Below are positions 25,407 to 33,298 of a DNA stretch of 64,000 nt, piece by piece; position 1 is the stretch's first letter, and the number at the start of each line of letters is the position of its first letter. The position numbers were made by a program, and so were the translations under genes. The notes under the pieces were generated by a model that made no database searches, was not told the DNA's origin, and saw only the letters and a list, made by a program, of their open reading frames with translations. Origin of the DNA: Paenibacillus piri (GTDB lineage Bacteria; Bacillota; Bacilli; Paenibacillales; NBRC-103111); the NCBI RefSeq assembly GCF_004354045.1, contig NZ_SMRT01000004.1, forward strand, positions 62,001 through 126,000. The letters are read 5' to 3'.

Positions 25407-26941
25407 GGCGATTCCTCCTCTCTGAGCCGTACGCCGAATATCCCGACCGGTCCTTCCTTCAGGAACGATTCGCACCGCAAATCAATGATCTCCAGTCGTT
25501 TACGATGCTGCTTCAATGAGTGAACCGCAGACTGCAGCCAAGAGGCGTGCCAGACTGGATGACAAGCGGATATTGAGACTTTTTGCGGCTTATGATCGTT
25601 CCAATTCACAGAAGAAATCAGGGCTTCTTCAGTTTTCATCAAGGCTTTTTGCAGCGATTGGCGAAGCGCGTGTGTCAAGCCAAGGCCCACACTGCCGTAC
25701 CAAGAGGCACCCGAACGAACCCAAGCTGCCGGGAGTCCGAATATCGGCTCTCCGACTGCAATTAAAGGTTCGCCTTCCAAAATACTTAAGGCGTTCAAAT
25801 AAAACCGGCAATGGGTATCTTCGATTCGAGTATATTCCATGCGTGAGACAACCAGCTCATCGTGCAGAATCCGATTACTCAACTCTTCCGTTAAGCTGGC
25901 TATCAGCCCCCGACCAACCGCCTCGGCGAGGCTGCCCCCCGCTCCGATGCGGATATCCTCCGGCCGATATGAGGCAAGCCCGGAAACAAGCAGCGGCTTC
26001 ATGCGTTCAATATAAGCTTCAAGTCCCGCGAGCCCCGACTCCCATCGCGCCTCTAAATGCGTCAAACCGCCGCGAACGATAACCGGCAAAAGCTGCGTTG
26101 GCCCTTCCGACAGCGGGTCTGCGGGCTGTACGAGACATTGCGACAATGGGAGCTGGTTCAATTCATCCTCTTCCCACTTATGGAAAATACCTGACACTGC
26201 AGAGGTCAGCCCACTGAAATAAGAAAACCATGCCTCCGTGTCCGCAGGCTCCTGGTTTGTTTCAAGTGCAAGCTCCAGCTCCGTTACCGTGCGGACAGGT
26301 TCATGCCCGGATACGATTGGATGAGGCAGGAACGGATGCCAGCTTCCCTCCAGTGTGAGCGGGTCCAGAATATAACATTGATTATTGCAATCCGCTTCAT
26401 TTTTTCCCGACACGACTTTGTTCCATTCATACACGATAAGATTCGACAGCACGGACGCGGCTATTTCGGATAACGCTTGCGTCCCTCTATCATTTGGAAA
26501 GACGGATGAATGCACGCGCCGCCATGCCGATTCCCAGCGTCCGTCACTATCCGGATGAATCAGCGGTCCGGCAATACCTAGCCCTCTTAAGCCCATAGCA
26601 GGGAGCAGCGGCTTTTTTTCTGCAATGCAAGCGGCCTGAAGCTTCTGCAATTCTTCCAGGTCGCCATGTTGGGAAACATACAAAATAAATGAGAACGATC
26701 GAACGATAGCCTCCCAATTCTCCTTCCCGTCTCCTGTTGTAACAAGAATATCCAGAGAGGCCTCCGGATCGCCGGGAAGAGCTTGTTCCAAAAGCTTCTT
26801 GAACTCCCCCGCATCTGTAGGCTGCTTGTTCGTTACATATACGGTGATCTTGGATTCACCGGATTCATACCATGCTTTAGTCAGCGAGATCAAGATTGGA
26901 CCGGAACCGACCGCCAGCACCCCTTCTCTCTGATAAGACAT
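25403..26941 (-). CDS. ThiF-like TOMM maturation protein, second paralogue lacking the N-terminal recognition domain
   Basis: The product (512 residues from ATG 26941, RBS AAAGGAGG) aligns with the 'putative thiazole-containing bacteriocin maturation protein' family from the Rossmann-like start EGVLAVGSGPILISL through LLPAMGLRGLGIAGPLIHPDSDGRWESAWRRVH to the C-terminus. Compared with its paralogue at 30576 it lacks about 125 N-terminal residues that hold the likely peptide-recognition domain. The 94 bp upstream contain no remnant of that domain, and the RBS fits the short start, so this looks like a stable short form. ATGA coupling to YcaO suggests the two products act as a pair. Confidence 0.82.
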   Translation of the reverse strand: MSYQREGVLAVGSGPILISLTKAWYESGESKITVYVTNKQPTDAGEFKKLLEQALPGDPEASLDILVTTGDGKENWEAIVRSFSFILYVSQHGDLEELQKLQAACIAEKKPLLPAMGLRGLGIAGPLIHPDSDGRWESAWRRVHSSVFPNDRGTQALSEIAASVLSNLIVYEWNKVVSGKNEADCNNQCYILDPLTLEGSWHPFLPHPIVSGHEPVRTVTELELALETNQEPADTEAWFSYFSGLTSAVSGIFHKWEEDELNQLPLSQCLVQPADPLSEGPTQLLPVIVRGGLTHLEARWESGLAGLEAYIERMKPLLVSGLASYRPEDIRIGAGGSLAEAVGRGLIASLTEELSNRILHDELVVSRMEYTRIEDTHCRFYLNALSILEGEPLIAVGEPIFGLPAAWVRSGASWYGSVGLGLTHALRQSLQKALMKTEEALISSVNWNDHKPQKVSISACHPVWHASWLQSAVHSLKQHRKRLEIIDLRCESFLKEGPVGIFGVRLREEESP

Positions 26942-27035
26942 CCCGTTATCCTCCTTTGGGCTAAACACGCCGTGAAGCGCCCGATTATGCCGTCATCTCC
27001 AGTCAACTCCGTCCTATCCGGACTGCTTGAACGGG

Positions 27036-28613
27036 CTAGCTGTGCAAGCCCCCTTCCAAACGAGGACGCTGGCGATAGTAACCGATCGGGATTTGAATCA
27101 GACTCGTTTTTCCTTGCTCAGTCAATTTGTATAGCTCATCGCTAATAACCGGATTAAATCCGAGCAATGGCCGTCCTCCCATTCCGATGGCGGATGCCGC
27201 CAACAGCAACCGTTGTACAAGTATCCCCGCTTCCATCTGCTGAATACGGTAACCCCTGTACCCGAATACCGATCGGTAATAGTCCTTGTCGCCAGCCACA
27301 TGCAGGCAGAGCGGCACTTGAAACAGATTGACGTTGTCCATGGACATTCCCCGCTGCAGGCGCAGCCGATGGTCTCCAGGTACTATCCGGCGCAATAAAT
27401 GGGCCGTGCTGTCATAGCGGTAAGCGCCGTCGGGAATGCCCTCAACGTTATACAAACAACCGTACAAGGACATAAGAGATCCAGGCTTATCATGGGGGCT
27501 TCTTAAATCGTTGTAATAGGATAAGGAAGCCGTCGCCTCTTGCAACAGAGCCGCCGCTTCCTGCTGCGTCACCTTGTTCAATACGAAATCCGACTCGGGC
27601 GAATATCGCTTTCGGCAAATCGATGCCAGATCGTAGGACAGCCGCTCTACACGGGGCATGAATACCGCGTGTACCCCGCTTTCTGCATGTTTCACCGCCC
27701 CGGCGTGTCGAAACGAGTCTGTTGAAGCCAGCATGGACGCTTCGTTCATCTTGATCAGCATCGCGTAATCCTTCACTTTTTGCGACCGCACGTAGTGGTC
27801 ATGCCGAACGACCGGCAGTTCCCGGCATAAATCAACTGATGCGAAATCTCTATCTCCATATATTCCGTTATAAGACCTGTATATCGCGGGCTCCGCCGAA
27901 AGCGGAATCGCCGCATACACACTTTCCTCCCGATCGGATACCCCGAGCAGATGGTTGACCGCCCGATCAAGAAACTGAAAGTGCATGCCAGACTCGCAGC
28001 CGAACCGTTTTGACAGTTCAAGCAATTGACCGATCAGTACGCCGGTATCCAATCCTTGCAATCGATAGGCAAAGTTATTGTATTTATAAAAATTTTTCCA
28101 AAACATAACTGAAACAAACACGATTCCAAAACAACCCGATACATCGCATCGGTTGCCGAGCGCCCGGATCAGATAGGAATCAAAATTTCCTTCGCGAAGC
28201 AATATAAGCCGATGATGCGCCGCATCATAATGGTAGACTCCGGCAGGCGCATCCGTCGTCTTCAAATATACATACAGCTCGTTCGGATACAATCCGCCGC
28301 CGGAAGGGACAAAACGCCTGTACATCTGCACCGGTTCCGCCGTCTGGTTTATGGAGCTGACCGCAGGGTACTGGCTCAGTCGGGAAAGGCCATACGCATG
28401 CCAGAGTATATGGCCGATCGTTGACAGGTCGGGATTGGCCCGCGATTCGTATCCAATCAGCGACAACGGAATTTCCGGCGATAAAGGAATGACCGGCAAG
28501 CTGCGGTAAAGCTTATAAGCAAGCGGCGCGTCATCCCAGTCGACTTCCCAATCCGGCGGTCTGGACTCGTTAGTATCCGCATGGAGACTGCGCAAAAAAT
28601 TTTCCAGACGCAT
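27036..28613 (-). CDS. SagB-type TOMM dehydrogenase with two nitroreductase-like domains
   Basis: The 525-residue product belongs to the SagB family: an FMN-dependent enzyme that oxidises azolines to thiazoles/oxazoles. The first domain has the family signature RRFVPSGGGLYPNELYVYL and GVYHYDA; the second half repeats the fold with DGAYRYDSTAHLLRRI and VAGDKDYYRSVFGYRGYRIQQMEAGI. At this length it is the two-domain form known from Bacillus thiazole-peptide clusters. The RBS GGAGG lies 7 nt before ATG 28613 and the gene starts 22 bp after the first YcaO gene. It is the only dehydrogenase and so presumably serves both YcaO pairs. Confidence 0.88.
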   Translation of the reverse strand: MRLENFLRSLHADTNESRPPDWEVDWDDAPLAYKLYRSLPVIPLSPEIPLSLIGYESRANPDLSTIGHILWHAYGLSRLSQYPAVSSINQTAEPVQMYRRFVPSGGGLYPNELYVYLKTTDAPAGVYHYDAAHHRLILLREGNFDSYLIRALGNRCDVSGCFGIVFVSVMFWKNFYKYNNFAYRLQGLDTGVLIGQLLELSKRFGCESGMHFQFLDRAVNHLLGVSDREESVYAAIPLSAEPAIYRSYNGIYGDRDFASVDLCRELPVVRHDHYVRSQKVKDYAMLIKMNEASMLASTDSFRHAGAVKHAESGVHAVFMPRVERLSYDLASICRKRYSPESDFVLNKVTQQEAAALLQEATASLSYYNDLRSPHDKPGSLMSLYGCLYNVEGIPDGAYRYDSTAHLLRRIVPGDHRLRLQRGMSMDNVNLFQVPLCLHVAGDKDYYRSVFGYRGYRIQQMEAGILVQRLLLAASAIGMGGRPLLGFNPVISDELYKLTEQGKTSLIQIPIGYYRQRPRLEGGLHS

Positions 28614-28635
28614 CCTTATCCCTCCTCAGCCATTA

Positions 28636-30579
28636 TTATGGGAACGGATGCGGATGCGGATTGAGTTGTTCCGGACGCAGCGGCTGCTTCGCATATCCGA
28701 GTTTCGCAGGTACCTCCAACACCCTCTCCAGCCCTGTCACCCGGGCAAGATGATGGCCGAACGTCATCGGCAGCATCCCGGGAATCAGCACCTTTACACA
28801 ATACAATTCGTTTCGTTGCAATTCCGGAGTCGTCTGATCCACCACGATTACATCGAGATTCAATCGGAGGAACGCCTGAAGGACATCCTTCAGGTCATCG
28901 GTCAGGTCCGGATGCGCCGGTGACCGGTTGAATTGCTCATGAAACGCCCGGAGAGGCCGGTTTTCCTCCAGCAGAAATTGCAGGCGCTCCTCTGCTTCCG
29001 GCAAGCTGTAAAGCATCGAGTGATCCTCCATCCCATGCACCAGAGACGGGTCGTGGAACATTTGCATATACCGCTCCCGATTTGCTTCGAACTTCCCGTC
29101 AAGCGTCAGCGTCATCCCCGATAATTCATGAACCGCGCTTTTCGCGGCGCGAACCGGATCGGGATGCGCTCCTGCAGCGCAAATGAGGTTGACTCCATTT
29201 GATTTCAAGTTTTTGGCCATCGCCCAAACACTTGGGATTCCATTTTCCATCGTCGCGTTATACAAAAGCACTTCAAATCCCGCCACCGCCTGCAAACGAT
29301 TGACCATGAGTTCGAGCTCCTGATCGCCGGCAGAATAAGGATCAAGCCGCGGAAGCGACAGCTGCGCATACCAGGTCATGAGGAATGCATCCCGTTCCAC
29401 GACTTCCATGATGCCGTAAAAAATGGCCTCCTCCAGGCTTCCGCCCAACGCGCAGCCGTTGGACGTTTCATAGACAAATCCTTGTCCGCAGCTCGAGCTG
29501 TAATAGGCAAGTTGCTGCGGAACCAAAATCGGGCTTTCCCGCTCAAACGAATAGCCCCAAACCCAATCGATCGGTTCGTCAGGATGAAATGGCCTGAACG
29601 GAAAGTCGGGCTGCTCATACTGTTCCTTGGCGTACAAGCCTACCGATTCAGGATGAAGGGCATGATCGGCCAAATTGCTGTAACTGTCGCGGACCATCAT
29701 CCTTTTGCCGCGCGGCGCCATGCCGCAGTATCTTTCCAAGCCCTCCATAATAGCGGTCAGTTCGCTTTCCGTATAGGAATGCGTTCGGCCTGCCGTTACC
29801 TCGTCCTGGTCAAACATCGGAAGATTTACACTCACATCGGCAAAGGGTGACACGAGATCAACCATTTTTCCATTCAAGAAACCGGTCTTATAATCCAGAT
29901 ACTGTTCGACCAGAAAGTCCGCAAGATCGTCCAGCGAGCGGCAGCGGTAGCTTTTCCCGCTGATCTTGGGACTCGGTTGCAGTGAAATGCGAGCCCTTGC
30001 CGGCGTATCGTCAGGCAACCGGCTGCAGACCGGACATTGCGGATCCGGCAAAAAGAAGTGGCTTGTGCACTGCAATGTTTTCATATCCATGAAAAACATC
30101 CGTTCTTCCGAACGGGGGCGGCTGCCCCGCAGTATCTCCAGCGACTCCTTCACGAGCAGTTGTGCCATCTGTATTAAGCCTGTGCGCGAAGCCCATGCGT
30201 CATGCGAAATCCCTCCGGCCTCCGCCAGACGCTGCTCCAGCATCCACGTTTCCTTGCGGTCGCGTCCCGCCAAAAGCCGCCGGGTGTCGGCGCATTGCGT
30301 ACACCCGGACATGCCCGGTCGAACCAACGGACCGATCACACCTTCACCGAATGCAACGAAGCCTCGCAGCCATGGAATGCCCGCTGCCCGGAGCAGCTCT
30401 TCCGCTTCCCGATGAACGGATGGCTGCCATGCATCGTGCAGCACCAAGGCGAAATCGGCAGATTCCGGGACGCCTCCCTTAAAATCACTCAGACGCACAA
30501 TCCGGCACAGGGCGGACAGCTCTCCGCCTACAAGATCCGCCAACCCGCCCTCTCCGATAATAGCCACCTCTATGTTCAT
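28636..30579 (-). CDS. TOMM cyclodehydratase, first YcaO paralogue (E1-like/YcaO fusion)
   Basis: The 647-residue product has an E1-like N-terminal domain with Cys93/Cys96 (GCTQC) and Cys182/Cys185 (CPVC), then a YcaO domain with intact ATP-site segments (AIMEGLERYCG, TSNGCALGGSLEEAI, MEVVERDAFL, SAVHELSG) and the C-terminal proline tail NPHPHPFP. It should form azolines on the Cys-rich precursor at 32686. The ATG overlaps the stop of the ThiF-like gene as ATGA, just as in the second pair. By eye the two YcaO proteins are similar over their whole length, with the N-terminal domain the most different. Confidence 0.92.
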   Translation of the reverse strand: MNIEVAIIGEGGLADLVGGELSALCRIVRLSDFKGGVPESADFALVLHDAWQPSVHREAEELLRAAGIPWLRGFVAFGEGVIGPLVRPGMSGCTQCADTRRLLAGRDRKETWMLEQRLAEAGGISHDAWASRTGLIQMAQLLVKESLEILRGSRPRSEERMFFMDMKTLQCTSHFFLPDPQCPVCSRLPDDTPARARISLQPSPKISGKSYRCRSLDDLADFLVEQYLDYKTGFLNGKMVDLVSPFADVSVNLPMFDQDEVTAGRTHSYTESELTAIMEGLERYCGMAPRGKRMMVRDSYSNLADHALHPESVGLYAKEQYEQPDFPFRPFHPDEPIDWVWGYSFERESPILVPQQLAYYSSSCGQGFVYETSNGCALGGSLEEAIFYGIMEVVERDAFLMTWYAQLSLPRLDPYSAGDQELELMVNRLQAVAGFEVLLYNATMENGIPSVWAMAKNLKSNGVNLICAAGAHPDPVRAAKSAVHELSGMTLTLDGKFEANRERYMQMFHDPSLVHGMEDHSMLYSLPEAEERLQFLLEENRPLRAFHEQFNRSPAHPDLTDDLKDVLQAFLRLNLDVIVVDQTTPELQRNELYCVKVLIPGMLPMTFGHHLARVTGLERVLEVPAKLGYAKQPLRPEQLNPHPHPFP

Positions 30580-32495
30580 CGGGACTCCCCCTCTCGCAGC
30601 AGTACGCCGAATACTCCTTTGAGCTCCTCTTTCAAAAACGGTTCTACGGCCAGATCGACAACAAAGAGCTGTTCGCCGTTGTTTTTCAAAATCTGTAATG
30701 CGTCCTGCAAAGCAGCCGATTGTGCGATTCCTTCATTTGAAGGGATTACAAGGTCGACCGCGGCTTCGTTTCCGAGACGTACGGACGAAGCCTTCAGCAC
30801 CTGGGCCGCGCGGGATCGGGAATGATTTTGCGCCTCCTGCAGCGCAGCTTTCAGCGCTCTTTGCAACGCTGTAGTCCTATTCAAGCCGATACTGCCATAC
30901 CAGCTATCGCCTGCACCGACCCATACGGTAGGAAATCCCGACACTTGCTCTCCCAAGCCGATCATCGGCACTCCCCTCATGACGGACAAAGCCTGTAAAT
31001 AATACCGGCATCGTTCATCTTCCACTCTGCTTAAATGTACCCGAGCGACCGTCTGCTGCCGTACCTTCTGCTGTACGGCCAGCCGCTCGGCCAAATTGGC
31101 CTGCAATCCGCGTAAAATCCCTTCCGCTGCCGTTTCCCCTGCACCGACTCCGATAATTTCTTTCGTGCGCACAAGCCTGTCGGCCAATCGTGAAGCATAT
31201 GCTTCTATCCCGGCCAGACCCGCTTCCCGCCGCGCTTCCTCATGCGTCAGCCCTGTGCAAATCAGCTCCGGCAGCAAGCCGGCGGGACCCTCCGATAACG
31301 GATCGGCCGCCTGAACGCGGCACTGGGAGAGCGGCAGCTGCCTCAAGTCCCCCTCTTCCCAAATATGGAGAATCCCCGATTGTGCCGAAGTCAAACGGTT
31401 TAAATAAGTCAGCAAACCGTTGGATGCGCTTTTGTCCGCTTCGCTCCCGTCAAGGCGCAGCTTCGATAATTCAGCCGTTTGGGCTGTCTCAAATCCGCGA
31501 ACCAAAGGATGCGGCATGAATGGATGCCAGCCTCCTTCCAACGTTTCCAGGTCCAGCAGAAAAAACGAGTTTCTTTGCCCGGATTGTCCGGCAGCCGACT
31601 TAAACAGCTCGAACACGATCACATTCGCCAGCATCGCTCCCGCCGTGGAGGAGAAAACATGCTGCTCCGGATCTTTATAAACGGCTGTCTGGTGGACCCG
31701 GCGCCATGCCGATTCCCAGCATCCCTCAGACTCCGGATGTATAACAGGGCCTGCCATTCCGGTCTGATGCAGGCACATGGCCGGCAGCAGCATTTTGTTC
31801 TCCGCTTTGCAGACTGCGTGAAGAAGCCGGAACCCCTCCATATCGCCGTCTTGAGCCGCATACAGAATCGATTGGAACGGCTGCACAACGTCCTTCCAGC
31901 CGTCTGCTCCTTCTTTTCCCATAATGATTTCTTTGAGCTCCACCTCCGGATCCGTGCGGCGGGCATGCTCAGCCAATTCCGCCAGCCGCTCGCGGTTCGT
32001 CGGCGCACAATCCGTTATCAGCATGTGAAGCTTAGGCAAGCCGGATTCCATTAATGCGGAAACTAACGCAACGAAAAACGGACCCGACCCGACCGCTAAT
32101 ACGCCGGTCTGCCGGTAACACTGAAACCGGTATGCGCCGGAATCGCCGAAGCTTTCTAAAAAAGCTATTTGTGCAGCGTACTTTTGGATAATTTCGTTCG
32201 TCAATTGATGCGGACGGTCTTGACTTACATCCCGAACAAAGCCCTTTTGTAACAGCACATCCGCGATTTCATACACACGATTCCGGTGCGGGTCCGACAG
32301 TCCGGCCGTCAAATCCGCCAACGTATATGCCCCATTGAACATCGGAACCAGTTTTTCGATCCACCGGTCGATCATCTCTCCTTCCATACGGAAAGTGCCT
32401 ACGTTATTCCGGAAGTACACACTGTCGTTCGGAACAGGGAGAAAAAACGTGTCTTCCTTTACTTTCGGACGCGCAGCAGAGGTTAAATTTGTCAT
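30576..32495 (-). CDS. ThiF-like TOMM maturation protein with N-terminal recognition domain
   Basis: The product (639 residues from ATG 32495, RBS GAGGAGG) is full length for the Bacillus-type thiazole-containing bacteriocin maturation family. Residues about 15-120 form a winged-helix-like region (VYFRNNVGTFRMEGEMIDRW ... NGAYTLADLTAGL ... ADVLLQKGFVRDV), which I take as the precursor-leader recognition element; it is followed by a linker with FRFQ-type residues and the ThiF/E1-like fold starting TGVLAVGSGPFFVAL. It probably presents the leader peptide to the YcaO protein. It is the first enzyme gene after the precursor, separated from it by an attenuator-like hairpin. Confidence 0.88.
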   Translation of the reverse strand: MTNLTSAARPKVKEDTFFLPVPNDSVYFRNNVGTFRMEGEMIDRWIEKLVPMFNGAYTLADLTAGLSDPHRNRVYEIADVLLQKGFVRDVSQDRPHQLTNEIIQKYAAQIAFLESFGDSGAYRFQCYRQTGVLAVGSGPFFVALVSALMESGLPKLHMLITDCAPTNRERLAELAEHARRTDPEVELKEIIMGKEGADGWKDVVQPFQSILYAAQDGDMEGFRLLHAVCKAENKMLLPAMCLHQTGMAGPVIHPESEGCWESAWRRVHQTAVYKDPEQHVFSSTAGAMLANVIVFELFKSAAGQSGQRNSFFLLDLETLEGGWHPFMPHPLVRGFETAQTAELSKLRLDGSEADKSASNGLLTYLNRLTSAQSGILHIWEEGDLRQLPLSQCRVQAADPLSEGPAGLLPELICTGLTHEEARREAGLAGIEAYASRLADRLVRTKEIIGVGAGETAAEGILRGLQANLAERLAVQQKVRQQTVARVHLSRVEDERCRYYLQALSVMRGVPMIGLGEQVSGFPTVWVGAGDSWYGSIGLNRTTALQRALKAALQEAQNHSRSRAAQVLKASSVRLGNEAAVDLVIPSNEGIAQSAALQDALQILKNNGEQLFVVDLAVEPFLKEELKGVFGVLLREGESR

Positions 32496-32601
32496 TTCGT
32501 TCCTCCTCACTCATGCAGGTTACCTCGTCGTTACATTTATTCATCATTATCATATGTACGATATTTCGTCCCTCATGCCTGGCAGGCAATGAAAGAGAAA
32601 T

Positions 32602-32631
32602 GCCCCCGACAGCCAATGGCCGTACAGGGGC
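32602..32631 (-). terminator. Attenuator-like hairpin between precursor and maturation genes
   Basis: On the minus strand GCCCC pairs with GGGGC around an inner GGCC/GGCT stem, followed by the moderately U-rich ATTTCTCTTTC. It lies in the 190-bp gap between the precursor stop and the first maturation gene. Partial read-through would give more precursor than enzyme, a common arrangement in RiPP operons. Confidence 0.5.
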
Positions 32632-32685
32632 GAACATTCTCCGCTAACTTGATGCTGGTTTTTGCCGCAACCGGTAATGACGGGA

Positions 32686-33003
32686 TTAACGGCAGCGATG
32701 CCCGCAGAAACCGCCGCAGCGATGCCCTCCGCAGAAGCCGCCGCAGCGACTGCAGAAGCCGCCGCAAAAGCCGGCGCAAAAGCCGCTGCAAAAACCGCCG
32801 CAAGTGCCGCCGCAAAAGCCGCTGCAAAAGCCGGCACAAAAACCGATTCCGAAGCCAACGCACAGCCGCGACGGATCAGCCGGGTTAACGCCAATCGGAA
32901 ACTGACCAGCCGGGTACTGGCCTTGTTGGTTCCATGGTGTCATCTCGCCGGTTTGCAACTCGGAAACGCTCAATTGTTGAAGATCGTTTTGGAATTCATT
33001 CAT
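32686..33003 (-). CDS. Heterocycloanthracin/sonorensin-family TOMM precursor peptide
   Basis: The 105-residue product has a Gln/Glu-rich leader (MNEFQNDLQQLSVSELQTGE then MTPWNQQ) like that of the heterocycloanthracin family, and a Gly/Cys/Phe-rich core. There are 14 Cys, at 48, 56, 60, 64, 68, 72, 76, 80, 84, 87, 91, 96, 100 and 104; eight of them (56-84) follow an exact four-residue period of the form F-C-[AGS]-G. Two Ser and one Thr follow or replace Cys. RBS CTGGAGG lies 9 nt before ATG. Being the first gene of an operon of YcaO, SagB and ThiF-like proteins, it is almost certainly their substrate. A likely product is a thiazole-rich antibacterial peptide. Confidence 0.93.
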   Translation of the reverse strand: MNEFQNDLQQLSVSELQTGEMTPWNQQGQYPAGQFPIGVNPADPSRLCVGFGIGFCAGFCSGFCGGTCGGFCSGFCAGFCGGFCSRCGGFCGGHRCGGFCGHRCR

Positions 33004-33115
33004 TGTAAAAAACCTCCAGTTAATTTTGTTTGGCAGCTGATACTGTCGTGAAGGAATTTGAACTGTTTAAAACATACTTACAATCTATGGAGCATCTCCG
33101 CATTTGTTACTAAGT

Positions 33116-33140
33116 CAAACGCCCATTTTATGGGCGTTTG
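33116..33140. terminator. Perfect hairpin upstream of the TOMM precursor
   Basis: A perfect 10-bp stem (CAAACGCCCA / TGGGCGTTTG) with loop TTTTA lies in the 295-bp divergent spacer between the precursor (-) and the FUSC gene (+). With short T-runs it could end stray transcripts or form part of a leader. A TTGACT that overlaps its left arm could be a -35 for the precursor, but I saw no good -10 at the right distance. The rest of the spacer shows nothing more I can support. Confidence 0.5.
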
Positions 33141-33298
33141 TACCAGAGCAAGCCATGACGAACGGCATCTTGTCCAAAACATTTTGCCATGTATAATACC
33201 GGGGGCGTCTTCCTCAATCCGATTCGCTATCACCGTTTAATAGCTTCCGAAAATGGCAACAATAACCTAAACCGATTATAAAATGGGGTTAAACCGAA

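Noticed and set aside
26942..27035. A second precursor peptide gene between SagB and the second ThiF-like gene
   Set aside because: The 94-bp gap has no Cys-rich frame on either strand, so a second precursor, if any, lies outside this operon.
32686..32860. Possible CRISPR array or minisatellite at the precursor repeats
   Set aside because: The period is 12 bp and in frame with the Cys-rich peptide, with no spacers; it is coding repeat, and no cas genes are present.
32550..33051. Ala-rich and Arg-rich open frames on both strands across the precursor repeat (e.g. 32662-33051 plus, 32550-32894 minus)
   Set aside because: They are reading-frame shadows of the 12-bp repeat that encodes F-C-x-G; they have no RBS and their low-complexity composition is explained by the repeat.
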